Below, in pieces: positions 9,247-17,010 of a stretch of DNA of 64,000 bases; position 1 is the stretch's first letter; the number at the start of each line of letters is the position of its first letter. Location: contig OZ243096.1 of NCBI GenBank assembly GCA_965212165.1, positions 1,860,001-1,924,000 of the forward strand. The letters are read 5' to 3'. The notes beneath the pieces were generated by a model. It was not told the origin of the DNA, made no database searches, and saw nothing but the letters and a program-made list of their open reading frames with translations. A program made the position numbers and the translations under genes. Source of the DNA: RHLJ01 sp965212165 (GTDB lineage: Bacteria; Bacteroidota; Rhodothermia; Balneolales; Balneolaceae).

Positions 9247-9936
9247 ATGAGTGAAAAAGTTAGGTCGATGTTTGCAGATATTGCAAATGATTATGATAGG
9301 GTTAATACAGTTCTTTCCTTTGGTGTACACCATGCATGGAGAAGTAAAACTATAGTTGAAAGTGGAGCAAAGCAAGGAGATCATGTATTAGATTGTGCTA
9401 CAGGAACTGGTGATCTAGCTATTGAATTTAAAAAAGTAGTTGGACATGAAGGTTACGTGATGGGAACTGATTTTTGTGCTCCAATGATAGAGCCAGCTCC
9501 CGGAAAAGCAGCTAAAAAAGGATTAGAAGTTGATTTCGAAGTAGCGGATGCAATGAATCTTCCATATGAGGATGATCGATTTGATATTTCGAGCATAGCA
9601 TTTGGTATTCGAAATGTAGATGATCCGGTTCAAGCTCTTAAAGAGATGTCTAGGGTTGTTAAACCAGGTGGAAGAGTTGTTGTACTTGAATTTGGACAAC
9701 CAAAAGGCTTTCTAAGAGTTCCTTACAATTTGTATAGTCAACATATAATGCCAACAATAGGTGGTTTACTAAGTGGCAATCGAGAAGCATACACTTATCT
9801 CCCTCGAACGAGTGCTACATTCCCAGCTGGGAAAAAATTTCTAAAGTTAATGGAAGAAGCAAAATCATTTAACGATATGTGGAGTGTAAAGCTAACTGGC
9901 GGGATCTCTTACATATATGTTGGTGTGGTTAAATAA
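9247..9936 (+). CDS. menG: Demethylmenaquinone methyltransferase (UbiE/MenG)
   Basis: This SAM-dependent C-methyltransferase makes menaquinone from demethylmenaquinone. The family start MFADIANDYDRVNTVLSFG, the SAM-binding motif VLDCATGTGDLAIEF, and the signature IAFGIRNVDDPVQALKEM are all present, as is the C-terminal SYIYVG. The length is 229 residues. A menaquinone role is inferred because relatives use menaquinone, but a ubiquinone role is not excluded by sequence. It lies 92 bp after the phosphatase gene and 35 bp before fabZ. Confidence 0.94.
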   Translation: MSEKVRSMFADIANDYDRVNTVLSFGVHHAWRSKTIVESGAKQGDHVLDCATGTGDLAIEFKKVVGHEGYVMGTDFCAPMIEPAPGKAAKKGLEVDFEVADAMNLPYEDDRFDISSIAFGIRNVDDPVQALKEMSRVVKPGGRVVVLEFGQPKGFLRVPYNLYSQHIMPTIGGLLSGNREAYTYLPRTSATFPAGKKFLKLMEEAKSFNDMWSVKLTGGISYIYVGVVK

Positions 9937-9971
9937 TTGTATCTTCAACCAATAAATAAAAAGACAAATTC

Positions 9972-10403
9972 ATGTTAATAGAAGACATTAAAAAAATAAT
10001 TCCACACAGATATCCATTTTTATTAGTTGATCGAGTGTTGGAGAAAAGTGACGATACCATTAAGGCAATCAAAAATGTGACAGCCAATGAAGAGTTTTTT
10101 AATGGTCACTTCCCAGGGCAGCCAATAATGCCAGGTGTTCTTCAAGTTGAAGCACTAGCCCAAGCTGGAGCTATTCTACTAATGACAACTAAAGTTGACG
10201 ACCCTGAAAACAATATTATGGTATTTACAGGCATAAAGAACTGTAAGTTTAGAAAACAAGTAGTACCAGGTGACCAACTTGTATTAGAAGTCGAACTTGG
10301 TGAAATGAGACGTAATTTTGTTACTATGAAAGGAAAAGCAACTGTAGACGGTCAAGTTACATGTGAAATAGAGGCTTCTGCTGCTGTAGTTCCAAAGCAA
10401 TAA
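9972..10403 (+). CDS. fabZ: 3-hydroxyacyl-ACP dehydratase FabZ
   Basis: FabZ dehydrates 3-hydroxyacyl-ACP in fatty acid elongation. It has IPHRYPFLLVDRV at the N-terminus. The catalytic block FFNGHFPGQPIMPGVLQVEA contributes the His and Glu of the hot-dog fold active site. The 143-residue length is that of a stand-alone FabZ. In many Bacteroidota FabZ is fused to LpxC; here it is not fused, and lpxC is not adjacent. Its stop codon abuts the panB start directly, implying translational coupling. Confidence 0.96.
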   Translation: MLIEDIKKIIPHRYPFLLVDRVLEKSDDTIKAIKNVTANEEFFNGHFPGQPIMPGVLQVEALAQAGAILLMTTKVDDPENNIMVFTGIKNCKFRKQVVPGDQLVLEVELGEMRRNFVTMKGKATVDGQVTCEIEASAAVVPKQ

Positions 10404-11234
10404 ATGAGTACTCAAACCGGATCAAATCGCCCTGCTAAAGTTACTACTCAAACAGTAGTACAAATGAAGCATAATGAAGAAAAAATCTCTATGCTAACGG
10501 CGTATGATTTTACAATGGCTCAGATCATTGATCAGTCAGGGATTGATATTATTCTGGTTGGAGATTCAGCGAGTAACGTAATGGCTGGTTTTGAAACCAC
10601 CGTTCCTATAACCCTTGATCACATGATTTACCATACATCATGTGTGGTTCGTGGTGTTGAACGTGCTTTAGTTATTGCAGATTTACCATTTATGAGCTAT
10701 CAAGTAACTCCTAAAGAGGCTTTGATAAGCGCAGGAAGGATGATGAAAGAAGCAGGAGCTCATGCTGTAAAAATGGAAGGTGGTAAGTCAATCATAAATA
10801 CTGTGAAAAAAATAGTTGATGCTGGTATTCCAGTCATGGGACATCTTGGATTAACACCTCAGAGTATTTATAAGTTTGGCACCTATAAAGTGCGAGCTAA
10901 GGAAGATGAAGAAGCTCAAGAACTTATTAATGATGCAAAATTACTTGAAGAAGCAGGTTGTTTTTCTATTGTACTTGAAAAGATTCCAGCAAAATTAGCA
11001 GAAAAAGTCTCAAAAGAGCTTTCAATACCTACAATTGGTATTGGTGCTGGAGTTGGTTGTGATGGTCAAGTTCTTGTTATTCATGATATGCTAGGAATGA
11101 ATAAAGACTTTAGTCCTCGTTTTCTACGTCGTTATGCAGATTTACATTCGGTTATGACTAGTGCTGTAAAAGACTATATCAAAGATGTTAAAAATAAAGA
11201 ATTTCCTAATTCAGAGGAGCAATATAGCAGTTAA
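10404..11234 (+). CDS. panB: 3-methyl-2-oxobutanoate hydroxymethyltransferase
   Basis: PanB transfers a hydroxymethyl group from methylene-tetrahydrofolate to 2-oxoisovalerate, the first committed step of pantothenate synthesis. Visible motifs are MLTAYDFTMAQIIDQSG, the metal-binding LVGDSASNVMAGFETT, IADLPFMSYQ, VKMEGG and GHLGLTPQS. The 276-residue length is standard. The start directly follows the fabZ stop, and the last base of its stop codon is the first base of surE. Its substrate comes from the valine pathway encoded at 43.7-48.8 kb. Confidence 0.96.
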   Translation: MSTQTGSNRPAKVTTQTVVQMKHNEEKISMLTAYDFTMAQIIDQSGIDIILVGDSASNVMAGFETTVPITLDHMIYHTSCVVRGVERALVIADLPFMSYQVTPKEALISAGRMMKEAGAHAVKMEGGKSIINTVKKIVDAGIPVMGHLGLTPQSIYKFGTYKVRAKEDEEAQELINDAKLLEEAGCFSIVLEKIPAKLAEKVSKELSIPTIGIGAGVGCDGQVLVIHDMLGMNKDFSPRFLRRYADLHSVMTSAVKDYIKDVKNKEFPNSEEQYSS

Positions 11235-12004
11235 TGAGTGATTTAGAAGGTTTACTAATTCTTGTAAGTAATGATGATGGAATTTATTCAAATGGTATTA
11301 AAGAGCTTGCAGAAGTAGCTTCCGAGTTTGGCGAAGTTATTATTGTTGCTCCAGATCGACAGCAGAGTGCTGTTGGACATGCTATTACGATAGAACTACC
11401 ATTAAGAGCTCAGAAAATTAAAGTAGCAGAGAAATTCAGTGGATATGCCATTAATGGTACTCCGGCAGACTGTGTTAAACTTGCTCATGACCAATTGCTT
11501 GATAGAAAACCAGATTTAGTGTTAAGTGGGATTAACCATGGTAGTAATGCAGGAATTAATATTCTGTATTCAGGCACAGTTAGTGCTGCTACAGAAGGTA
11601 CCGTATTGGGATATCCATCTATAGCCGTTAGTTGTACAGATTATGAAGAAGACGCAGATCTAAGTGGTGCGAAAGAAGCAGTAAGAAGAGCTATAAAAGT
11701 TGTACTTGATAGAGGATTACCAAAAGGGGTTACTATAAACGTTAATGCGCCATCAGGAAAGTTTAAAGGTATAAAATGGGCACGGATGGCAGATAGTCGT
11801 TATGTAGAGGAATACGAAAGTAGAAAAGATCCATTTAATAGACTGTATTACTGGCTAACTGGGAAGTTTGAACTACTTGATGAAGGGAATGATGCTGACA
11901 TTCATATTTTAAATGAAGGTTTTGCAACAGTTACTCCTATACAATATGATCTAACAGATTATTCGCTATTACAAAAACTAGGTGGAGAAGAATTTAATTC
12001 ATAA
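11234..12004 (+). CDS. surE: 5'/3'-nucleotidase SurE
   Basis: SurE is a metal-dependent nucleoside monophosphatase linked to stationary-phase survival. The N-terminal metal site ILVSNDDGIYSNGI, APDRQQSAVGHAIT, the substrate-loop YAINGTPADCVKLA, and the metal-binding Asn in SGINHGSNAGINILYSGTV are all present. The length is 256 residues. It shares one base with panB (TAATG) and is the last gene of this plus-strand run. It converges on ppa with 9 bp between stops. Confidence 0.95.
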   Translation: MSDLEGLLILVSNDDGIYSNGIKELAEVASEFGEVIIVAPDRQQSAVGHAITIELPLRAQKIKVAEKFSGYAINGTPADCVKLAHDQLLDRKPDLVLSGINHGSNAGINILYSGTVSAATEGTVLGYPSIAVSCTDYEEDADLSGAKEAVRRAIKVVLDRGLPKGVTINVNAPSGKFKGIKWARMADSRYVEEYESRKDPFNRLYYWLTGKFELLDEGNDADIHILNEGFATVTPIQYDLTDYSLLQKLGGEEFNS

Positions 12005-12013
12005 TGAATTAAC

Positions 12014-12568
12014 TTAAGTCTTTGATTTAGACTTCTTATTCATTAATTCTTGATAGTCTTCAATTGCCTGTTTTACTACTTCTTGAGCTACTTCTTTTCC
12101 CTGAAAGTCTTCTACTAAAACAGATTTATTTTCCAGTTTTTTATAGTCTTCAAAAAAGCTTCTAAGCTCTCTTAATGAATGCTTTGGTAAATCTCGAATG
12201 TCATCGTAATGATTTACACTCATGTCGTTAGAGGCTACAGCAATGATTTTGTCATCCATCTCATTACCGTCAAGCATCCGCATCACACCAATCACTTTAG
12301 CTTCTACCTGACACATGGGTACAATCTCAATTTGTGATAACACAAGAATATCAAGTGGATCTTTATCATCACAATATGTTCTAGGTATGAACCCATAATT
12401 TGCTGGATAATTGATTGAGGAATAAAGCACGCGATCCATCAATAGCATACCAGATTCTTTATCCAGTTCGTATTTAGCTCTACAGTTTTTTGGTATTTCA
12501 ATAATACCTTTTACGACGATAGGGGCATGATCACCATAATTTACGTGATGCCAAGGGTTGAATTTCAT
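12014..12568 (-). CDS. ppa: Inorganic pyrophosphatase
   Basis: This soluble family I enzyme hydrolyses pyrophosphate, pulling biosynthetic reactions forward. The signature DDKDPLDILV with its metal-binding aspartates is present, as are YPANYGFIPRTYCDD and the later GNEMDDKIIAV. At 184 residues it matches prokaryotic family I enzymes. The C-terminus is lysine-rich (NKKSKSKT). It is transcribed separately from the upstream lipase gene, which ends 91 bp before its start. Confidence 0.95.
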   Translation of the reverse strand: MKFNPWHHVNYGDHAPIVVKGIIEIPKNCRAKYELDKESGMLLMDRVLYSSINYPANYGFIPRTYCDDKDPLDILVLSQIEIVPMCQVEAKVIGVMRMLDGNEMDDKIIAVASNDMSVNHYDDIRDLPKHSLRELRSFFEDYKKLENKSVLVEDFQGKEVAQEVVKQAIEDYQELMNKKSKSKT

Positions 12569-12658
12569 TCAATCAGTTATCTAGAAATGAAGAGTAATTT
12601 GTAGTGCTAAATTACCCTTAATACATGTAGCATTCAATGTGAAAGATGAGTTTATATA

Positions 12659-13510
12659 TTAAAACCCCATCTCTCCCAATTTTTTAATGGCTCCAAGCCA
12701 AAACTCTAAATAACGGATTTTAGCCTCTTTACTAACCTGAACATTAATCTGGTTCATATGAGACAAGGCAACGGTTCCTAGATGAGTTCCCCATTTAGCA
12801 CTATCGACCGATACAAACGAATCATTAATATTTTCCTGAGCAAATATCTGAGTATTTTGGAATAGAAAAACTGGGTTAAGTGAATAGTTTGTCTCTTTAC
12901 CAACTGCAGCACTGTAGGAGAAATAAGGGAAACCTTCTAAGTTTGGGGTATCAGGATTGAATTCATCTTGTATATAACCTCTACACAACTGCTCAACTGA
13001 ACTAAGTACTTCACTTTTTTCTCTAGGGTAAACGCTGTTACCAAACCAATCAACTACATCACTTAATCTTTCTGTAATAATTTCAGGAGTTTTTAAGATA
13101 AGATCAGCTAGATAAGTGCCACGATGTGGTGTCGCTAAGGTTGTAAGGGAAGCTACTTTTTGTGATATATCCATATGGGTTAAGGCACTACGCATATCAA
13201 GCCCACCCATACTATGAGCAATCACATTTACTTTTTCGTAACCATGTTCTTCACATACCTGCTTAATTAAACGAACCCAATTTCTTGCTCTAGTTTCGAT
13301 AGATGCATAAGGAACTACATTTGGTGCAAATGCTGGAATTCCATGTTCACGCATCAACATACATGGGTCATGCAATGGAGAAGGTTTTACTAACGATCCA
13401 ATTGCACCAAAACCATGACAGAGAAAGATTGGGTACTTAGTATGAAGAAGATCTGGTTGAGGGAACTCCTTTAATTTAAATCTTTTCAATAATGCATTAC
13501 CATCAGCCAT
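12659..13510 (-). CDS. Alpha/beta hydrolase, lipase-like
   Basis: The protein has the oxyanion-hole HGFG motif (PIFLCHGFGAIGS) and a nucleophile elbow VNVIAHSMGGLDMR, with the catalytic Ser in AHSMGG. Acidic and His residues follow later, including SFVSVDSAKWG and VALSHMNQINV. This is the layout of the secreted triacylglycerol lipase/acetyltransferase family (Pseudomonas LipA-like, PGAP1-like). No signal peptide is evident, so a cytoplasmic location or a non-classical route is likely. It has 283 residues and starts 2 bp after the preceding gene, placing it last in the yicC-gmk-rpoZ-coaBC transcription unit. Substrate unknown. Confidence 0.8.
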   Translation of the reverse strand: MADGNALLKRFKLKEFPQPDLLHTKYPIFLCHGFGAIGSLVKPSPLHDPCMLMREHGIPAFAPNVVPYASIETRARNWVRLIKQVCEEHGYEKVNVIAHSMGGLDMRSALTHMDISQKVASLTTLATPHRGTYLADLILKTPEIITERLSDVVDWFGNSVYPREKSEVLSSVEQLCRGYIQDEFNPDTPNLEGFPYFSYSAAVGKETNYSLNPVFLFQNTQIFAQENINDSFVSVDSAKWGTHLGTVALSHMNQINVQVSKEAKIRYLEFWLGAIKKLGEMGF

Positions 13511-13512
13511 AA

Positions 13513-13938
13513 TTATTCTTCTTCAGTTTCAGCTTCAGTATAATCGGTTATCAAGCGAATTGTTCTAAAGACGGTTCCATCGTTTTCGATATAGATATTC
13601 ATATCTTTTTCAGGAAAAATCACTCGTGAAGGTGTTCTTAACCCAAGTGGTTGAAATCGTTTGTGTAGTTCCAAATGAAAGCTAGTTTTCGAGAAAGAAT
13701 TTGGTACTCTAACTCGATATACTTTTCTAGAAAAACTACTATCCATTTCTATATTATAAATTCTAATCTGGTTAGATTTTAAGTTAGAATCATTGAAAGA
13801 TAATTGAATAAGAGAGTCTAACTCAGCTTCTGTTGAAATTTTATTAGGTATAAAATCTGGAGTGTAAGCAAGAATAATTCCTGTAAGAATACATGCTATA
13901 ATAAGAAGGGATGTAATGATTTTCTTTGGAGATTTCAT
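13513..13938 (-). CDS. Unknown single-pass membrane or exported protein
   Basis: This 141-residue protein is not recognised. It begins with a basic stretch and a hydrophobic helix (about residues 9-27, IITSLLIIACILTGIILAY) that acts as a signal anchor or signal peptide. A mixed alpha/beta soluble part and an acidic tail (TEAETEEE) follow. It sits between coaBC (9 bp) and the lipase gene (2 bp), so it is cotranscribed with both. Confidence 0.7.
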   Translation of the reverse strand: MKSPKKIITSLLIIACILTGIILAYTPDFIPNKISTEAELDSLIQLSFNDSNLKSNQIRIYNIEMDSSFSRKVYRVRVPNSFSKTSFHLELHKRFQPLGLRTPSRVIFPEKDMNIYIENDGTVFRTIRLITDYTEAETEEE

Positions 13939-13947
13939 TAAGTCATA

Positions 13948-15144
13948 TTACTCAGAATCAAAGATAAATTTCAATACTCGTTCTGCAACTTCTTCTTTAG
14001 ACCCTATGAACTCTGTTATAGAATTACTTCCTATAACATGAACATGATTAGTATCTACTTCAAATCCACTGTTTTTATCGGAAAGTGAATTTCCAACAAT
14101 CCAATCTGCATTTTTTCTATTTAATTTTGATGTAGCATTTTCAATCAAATTCTCTGTTTCCATAGCAAAACCAATCAAAGTTTGATCTGTTGGCTTACGT
14201 TCACCAAGCCATGCTAGTATATCTGTAGTTCCCTTTAGATTGAGAACACTCGAGTCTTCATCCTTCTTAACTTTATGATTAAAGGTATCTGTAGGAGTGA
14301 AATCAGATACTGCCGCGGCCATAATTATTATATCAGCATCTGATTTTTCTCTTACTGCATTAAATAAATCTTCAGCTGATATTATAGATTTTGTTATAAC
14401 CCCTTTGGGTGCTTCTAAATGAACAGGTCCATGAATTAGAGTTACTTCAGCGCCAAGTCTTTGAGCAGCTATTGCCATAGAAAAACCCATTTTACCAGAA
14501 CTAGGATTGGAAATAAAACGAACTGGATCAATGAATTCTCTTGTTGGGCCAGCGGTAACCACCACTTTTTTCCCATCCAGTGGTCCTTTAATTGAACCAA
14601 TTATTTCGCTTGCCTTTTCTAAGATTGAATCAATCTCAGGTAAACGTCCTTTACCTTCTAATCCACTTGCTAAGAATCCTGATTCCGGTTCTAAAATATG
14701 GTATCCGAACTCTTTAACTTTTTTCAAATTAGTAGAGACAGAAGGAGATTCGTACATCTCACCATCCATCGTTGGACAAATAAGAATTGGAGATCGAGCT
14801 GCTAATATGGTTGAAGTAAGCATGTTATCGGAAATGCCATTAGCAATTTTGGCTAGTGTATTTCCAGTACATGGGGCAATTATAAAGAGATCAGCCCATT
14901 CACCCCAGTTTATATGACGAGTCCACTCGGTAGCAGATTCTTGTTCTTCTGGAAAAATTTCAATGGCCACTTCATGACCAGATAGGGAAGCAAAGGTATC
15001 TAAACCAACAAAGCGAGTGGCAGAAGGAGTCATTGTAACTCTAACTTCAGCACCCGCTTTTTGAAATTCTCTAAGTAAAAAAACAGCTTTATAAGCTGCA
15101 ATTCCTCCGGTTACACCTAAGATGATGCGTTTGCCGGAGAGCAT
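13948..15144 (-). CDS. coaBC: Bifunctional phosphopantothenoylcysteine decarboxylase / phosphopantothenate-cysteine ligase
   Basis: This enzyme performs two steps of CoA synthesis. The N-terminal flavoprotein CoaC part has GGIAAYKAVFLLREF, the SAT-type motif around MTPSATRFV, and the active-site PTMDGEMYESPSV. The usual Asn-containing PXMNXXMW motif reads PTMDGEMY here, with Asp in the Asn position. The C-terminal CoaB part has VVVTAGPTREFIDPVRFISN and SSGKMG. The length, 398 residues, is normal. It lies 3 bp after rpoZ. Confidence 0.94.
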   Translation of the reverse strand: MLSGKRIILGVTGGIAAYKAVFLLREFQKAGAEVRVTMTPSATRFVGLDTFASLSGHEVAIEIFPEEQESATEWTRHINWGEWADLFIIAPCTGNTLAKIANGISDNMLTSTILAARSPILICPTMDGEMYESPSVSTNLKKVKEFGYHILEPESGFLASGLEGKGRLPEIDSILEKASEIIGSIKGPLDGKKVVVTAGPTREFIDPVRFISNPSSGKMGFSMAIAAQRLGAEVTLIHGPVHLEAPKGVITKSIISAEDLFNAVREKSDADIIIMAAAVSDFTPTDTFNHKVKKDEDSSVLNLKGTTDILAWLGERKPTDQTLIGFAMETENLIENATSKLNRKNADWIVGNSLSDKNSGFEVDTNHVHVIGSNSITEFIGSKEEVAERVLKFIFDSE

Positions 15145-15147
15145 GAC

Positions 15148-15438
15148 TTACTCAGCTTCTGGTCTTCGGTAATAGATTTCGTCGTTTTCCATTTCAGAAA
15201 CAGAACGTTGAACTGCATGTGGAAGCTTTTCGAAAGCTTTTGAAATTTGCTCTTGTTCTTCATTGAATGAAAACTCATCGTCATCATCAAAACCTTCGAA
15301 ATATTGAAGCTTTTCATCAAGCTCTAATTTTTCTTGAGCTGCAAGTTGACGAGCTCTTTTAGACATAATTACAAGTAGTTCGTACTTGTTTCCAGTTACG
15401 TCTTTTAATTTTTCAATATCAAGGGTACGAATCGGCAT
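15148..15438 (-). CDS. rpoZ: RNA polymerase omega subunit
   Basis: A 96-residue protein with NKYELLVIMSKRARQLAAQEK, the conserved omega (RpoZ/Rpb6) core that helps assemble RNA polymerase by binding beta-prime. The C-terminal half is acidic and ends in YYRRPEAE, a layout seen in FCB-group omega subunits. The gmk-rpoZ-coaBC order is a widespread bacterial arrangement and strongly supports the call. It lies 8 bp after gmk and 3 bp before coaBC. Confidence 0.92.
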   Translation of the reverse strand: MPIRTLDIEKLKDVTGNKYELLVIMSKRARQLAAQEKLELDEKLQYFEGFDDDDEFSFNEEQEQISKAFEKLPHAVQRSVSEMENDEIYYRRPEAE

Positions 15439-15446
15439 AATATATT

Positions 15447-16016
15447 TTATGAATTCATGAATTTGGTTACAATTTCTTTAATCTGAGAGTATGCAACGTC
15501 TAATTCATCATTAATTATTACGTGATCAAATTGATCAGCGTATTCAAGTTCTTCGTTTGCGCGATCAAGTCGTAGTGCTAAAGTTTCATCACTTTCAGTA
15601 CCACGGGCCTCTAAACGCTGCTTTAATACCGAAATTGAAGGGGGCTGGATAAATAAGCAAAGGCAATCTTCACCATATAATTGCTTAACATTTACAGCAC
15701 CCTTTACATCGACATCAAGCAGAATAAAATAGCCTGTTTTTAGCTTCTTATCAACTTCTGATCGAAGTGTTCCATAACGAGTTCCATTATAAAATTCTTC
15801 CCATTCCAGAAAGTCATTTTCGTCGATTTTCTGTTGAAATTCATCCGTACTCAAAAAATGATAATGAACTCCATTTTCTTCGCCATTACGAGGAGATCGA
15901 GTAGTAGCTGAAACTGAAAATTTAAGTTTCTCAAAATCTTCAAAAAGCAGATTTGCTAATGTTGATTTACCTGCTCCACTCGGGGCTGCTAATATGATTA
16001 TTTTTCCTTTACTCAA
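15447..16016 (-). CDS. gmk: Guanylate kinase
   Basis: Gmk phosphorylates GMP to GDP. It has a Walker A loop AAPSGAGKSTLANLL. The GMP-binding region contains SVSATTRSPRNGEENGVHYHF and FLEWEEFYNGTRYGT, and a lid arginine cluster is visible (RLDRANEEL). The 189-residue length is typical. The start overlaps the end of yicC by 8 bp, which suggests translational coupling. Confidence 0.96.
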   Translation of the reverse strand: MSKGKIIILAAPSGAGKSTLANLLFEDFEKLKFSVSATTRSPRNGEENGVHYHFLSTDEFQQKIDENDFLEWEEFYNGTRYGTLRSEVDKKLKTGYFILLDVDVKGAVNVKQLYGEDCLCLFIQPPSISVLKQRLEARGTESDETLALRLDRANEELEYADQFDHVIINDELDVAYSQIKEIVTKFMNS

Positions 16017-16890
16017 CGTTTTGAACTTGTTCTCTTATTTGCTCTAACATCTCTTTTGCTTTCACAACATGGTGTGCAATTTCTGAATCGTTGGCTTTTG
16101 AACCAATAGTGTTTAATTCTCGATTAATTTCTTGAGTTAAAAAATTTAATCTTCTTCCTGCAGGTTCTGGTTGTTCTATCGCTTCAACAAAAAACTTTAG
16201 ATGTGCACGCAGTCTAACAGTTTCTTCAGTTATATCCATTTTGTCTGCAATGATTGCCACTTCCATTTCGAGGCGTTCTTCATCCAGATTCTCATCACTT
16301 ATTAACAGTTTAATACGATCATGAAGCTTATTTCGCACATCTTCACTTCTACCATCAGTTATCACAATTATATCATCAAGAGATACATTAATAGCTTGAA
16401 TACGGTCTATTAAGTCATTCTTCAATTGATCTCCTTCCTGAGTTCTCATTTTCATCAAATTGATAAGAGCGTCATCAGTTGCATTTTTAACTAATGCCCA
16501 TTTTCGAGAAAGTGATTCTTCGTCTTCTTCTTTGGATATAAATACATCCCCAAAACTAGTAATGTTCTTTAAATCAATTGGTTCTTCAATTCCAGCACTT
16601 TCTCTAAGTTGATTTAGAAGTTTAGCATATGCTTTTACTTTTACTTCATCAATTTGAATAGCTGGTTCGCCTGAATCCTTTTCAGAGATGTATACACTTA
16701 CATTAAGCTTTCCACGGCTAACTGATTTTTGAATAAGTTCCTTAAGCTCCAGCTCTTTATGTTGAAGACGTTGAGGTAGCCTAGTGGTAACGTCTAAATA
16801 CCGGCTATTTAAAGTTTTTAGTTCGACAGTGGCGTTGAGTCCGTTATCAGCAGCCTCACCTCGCCCAAACCCGGTCATTGAGATAATCAT
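16009..16890 (-). CDS. yicC: YicC/YloC family endoribonuclease
   Basis: Members of this family are endoribonucleases; E. coli YicC takes part in small-RNA turnover. The conserved start MIISMTGFGRGEA marks the true ATG at 16888-16890. The frame stays open for another 51 codons upstream, but that extension would overlap the divergent carbamoyltransferase gene and has no family match. The C-terminal YicC/DUF1732 block EINRELNTIGSKANDSEI is present. The chosen product is 293 residues. It is the first gene of the operon continuing through gmk, rpoZ and coaBC. Confidence 0.9.
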   Translation of the reverse strand: MIISMTGFGRGEAADNGLNATVELKTLNSRYLDVTTRLPQRLQHKELELKELIQKSVSRGKLNVSVYISEKDSGEPAIQIDEVKVKAYAKLLNQLRESAGIEEPIDLKNITSFGDVFISKEEDEESLSRKWALVKNATDDALINLMKMRTQEGDQLKNDLIDRIQAINVSLDDIIVITDGRSEDVRNKLHDRIKLLISDENLDEERLEMEVAIIADKMDITEETVRLRAHLKFFVEAIEQPEPAGRRLNFLTQEINRELNTIGSKANDSEIAHHVVKAKEMLEQIREQVQNVE

Positions 16891-17010
16891 AGATGAATTA
16901 TTGATGTGAAAGAGTAGTGAGGAGGAAGGTACAAAAGAGTGTGGTTCCATAAAAACTAAGTCGTTGTCAAGATGAATGATTTTACTATCTTTTGCGGCAA
17001 TGGAAATACT

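Noticed and set aside
14507..14917. 136-codon open frame antisense to coaBC
   Set aside because: The coding strand is clearly coaBC with conserved motifs; the antisense translation has no recognisable features.
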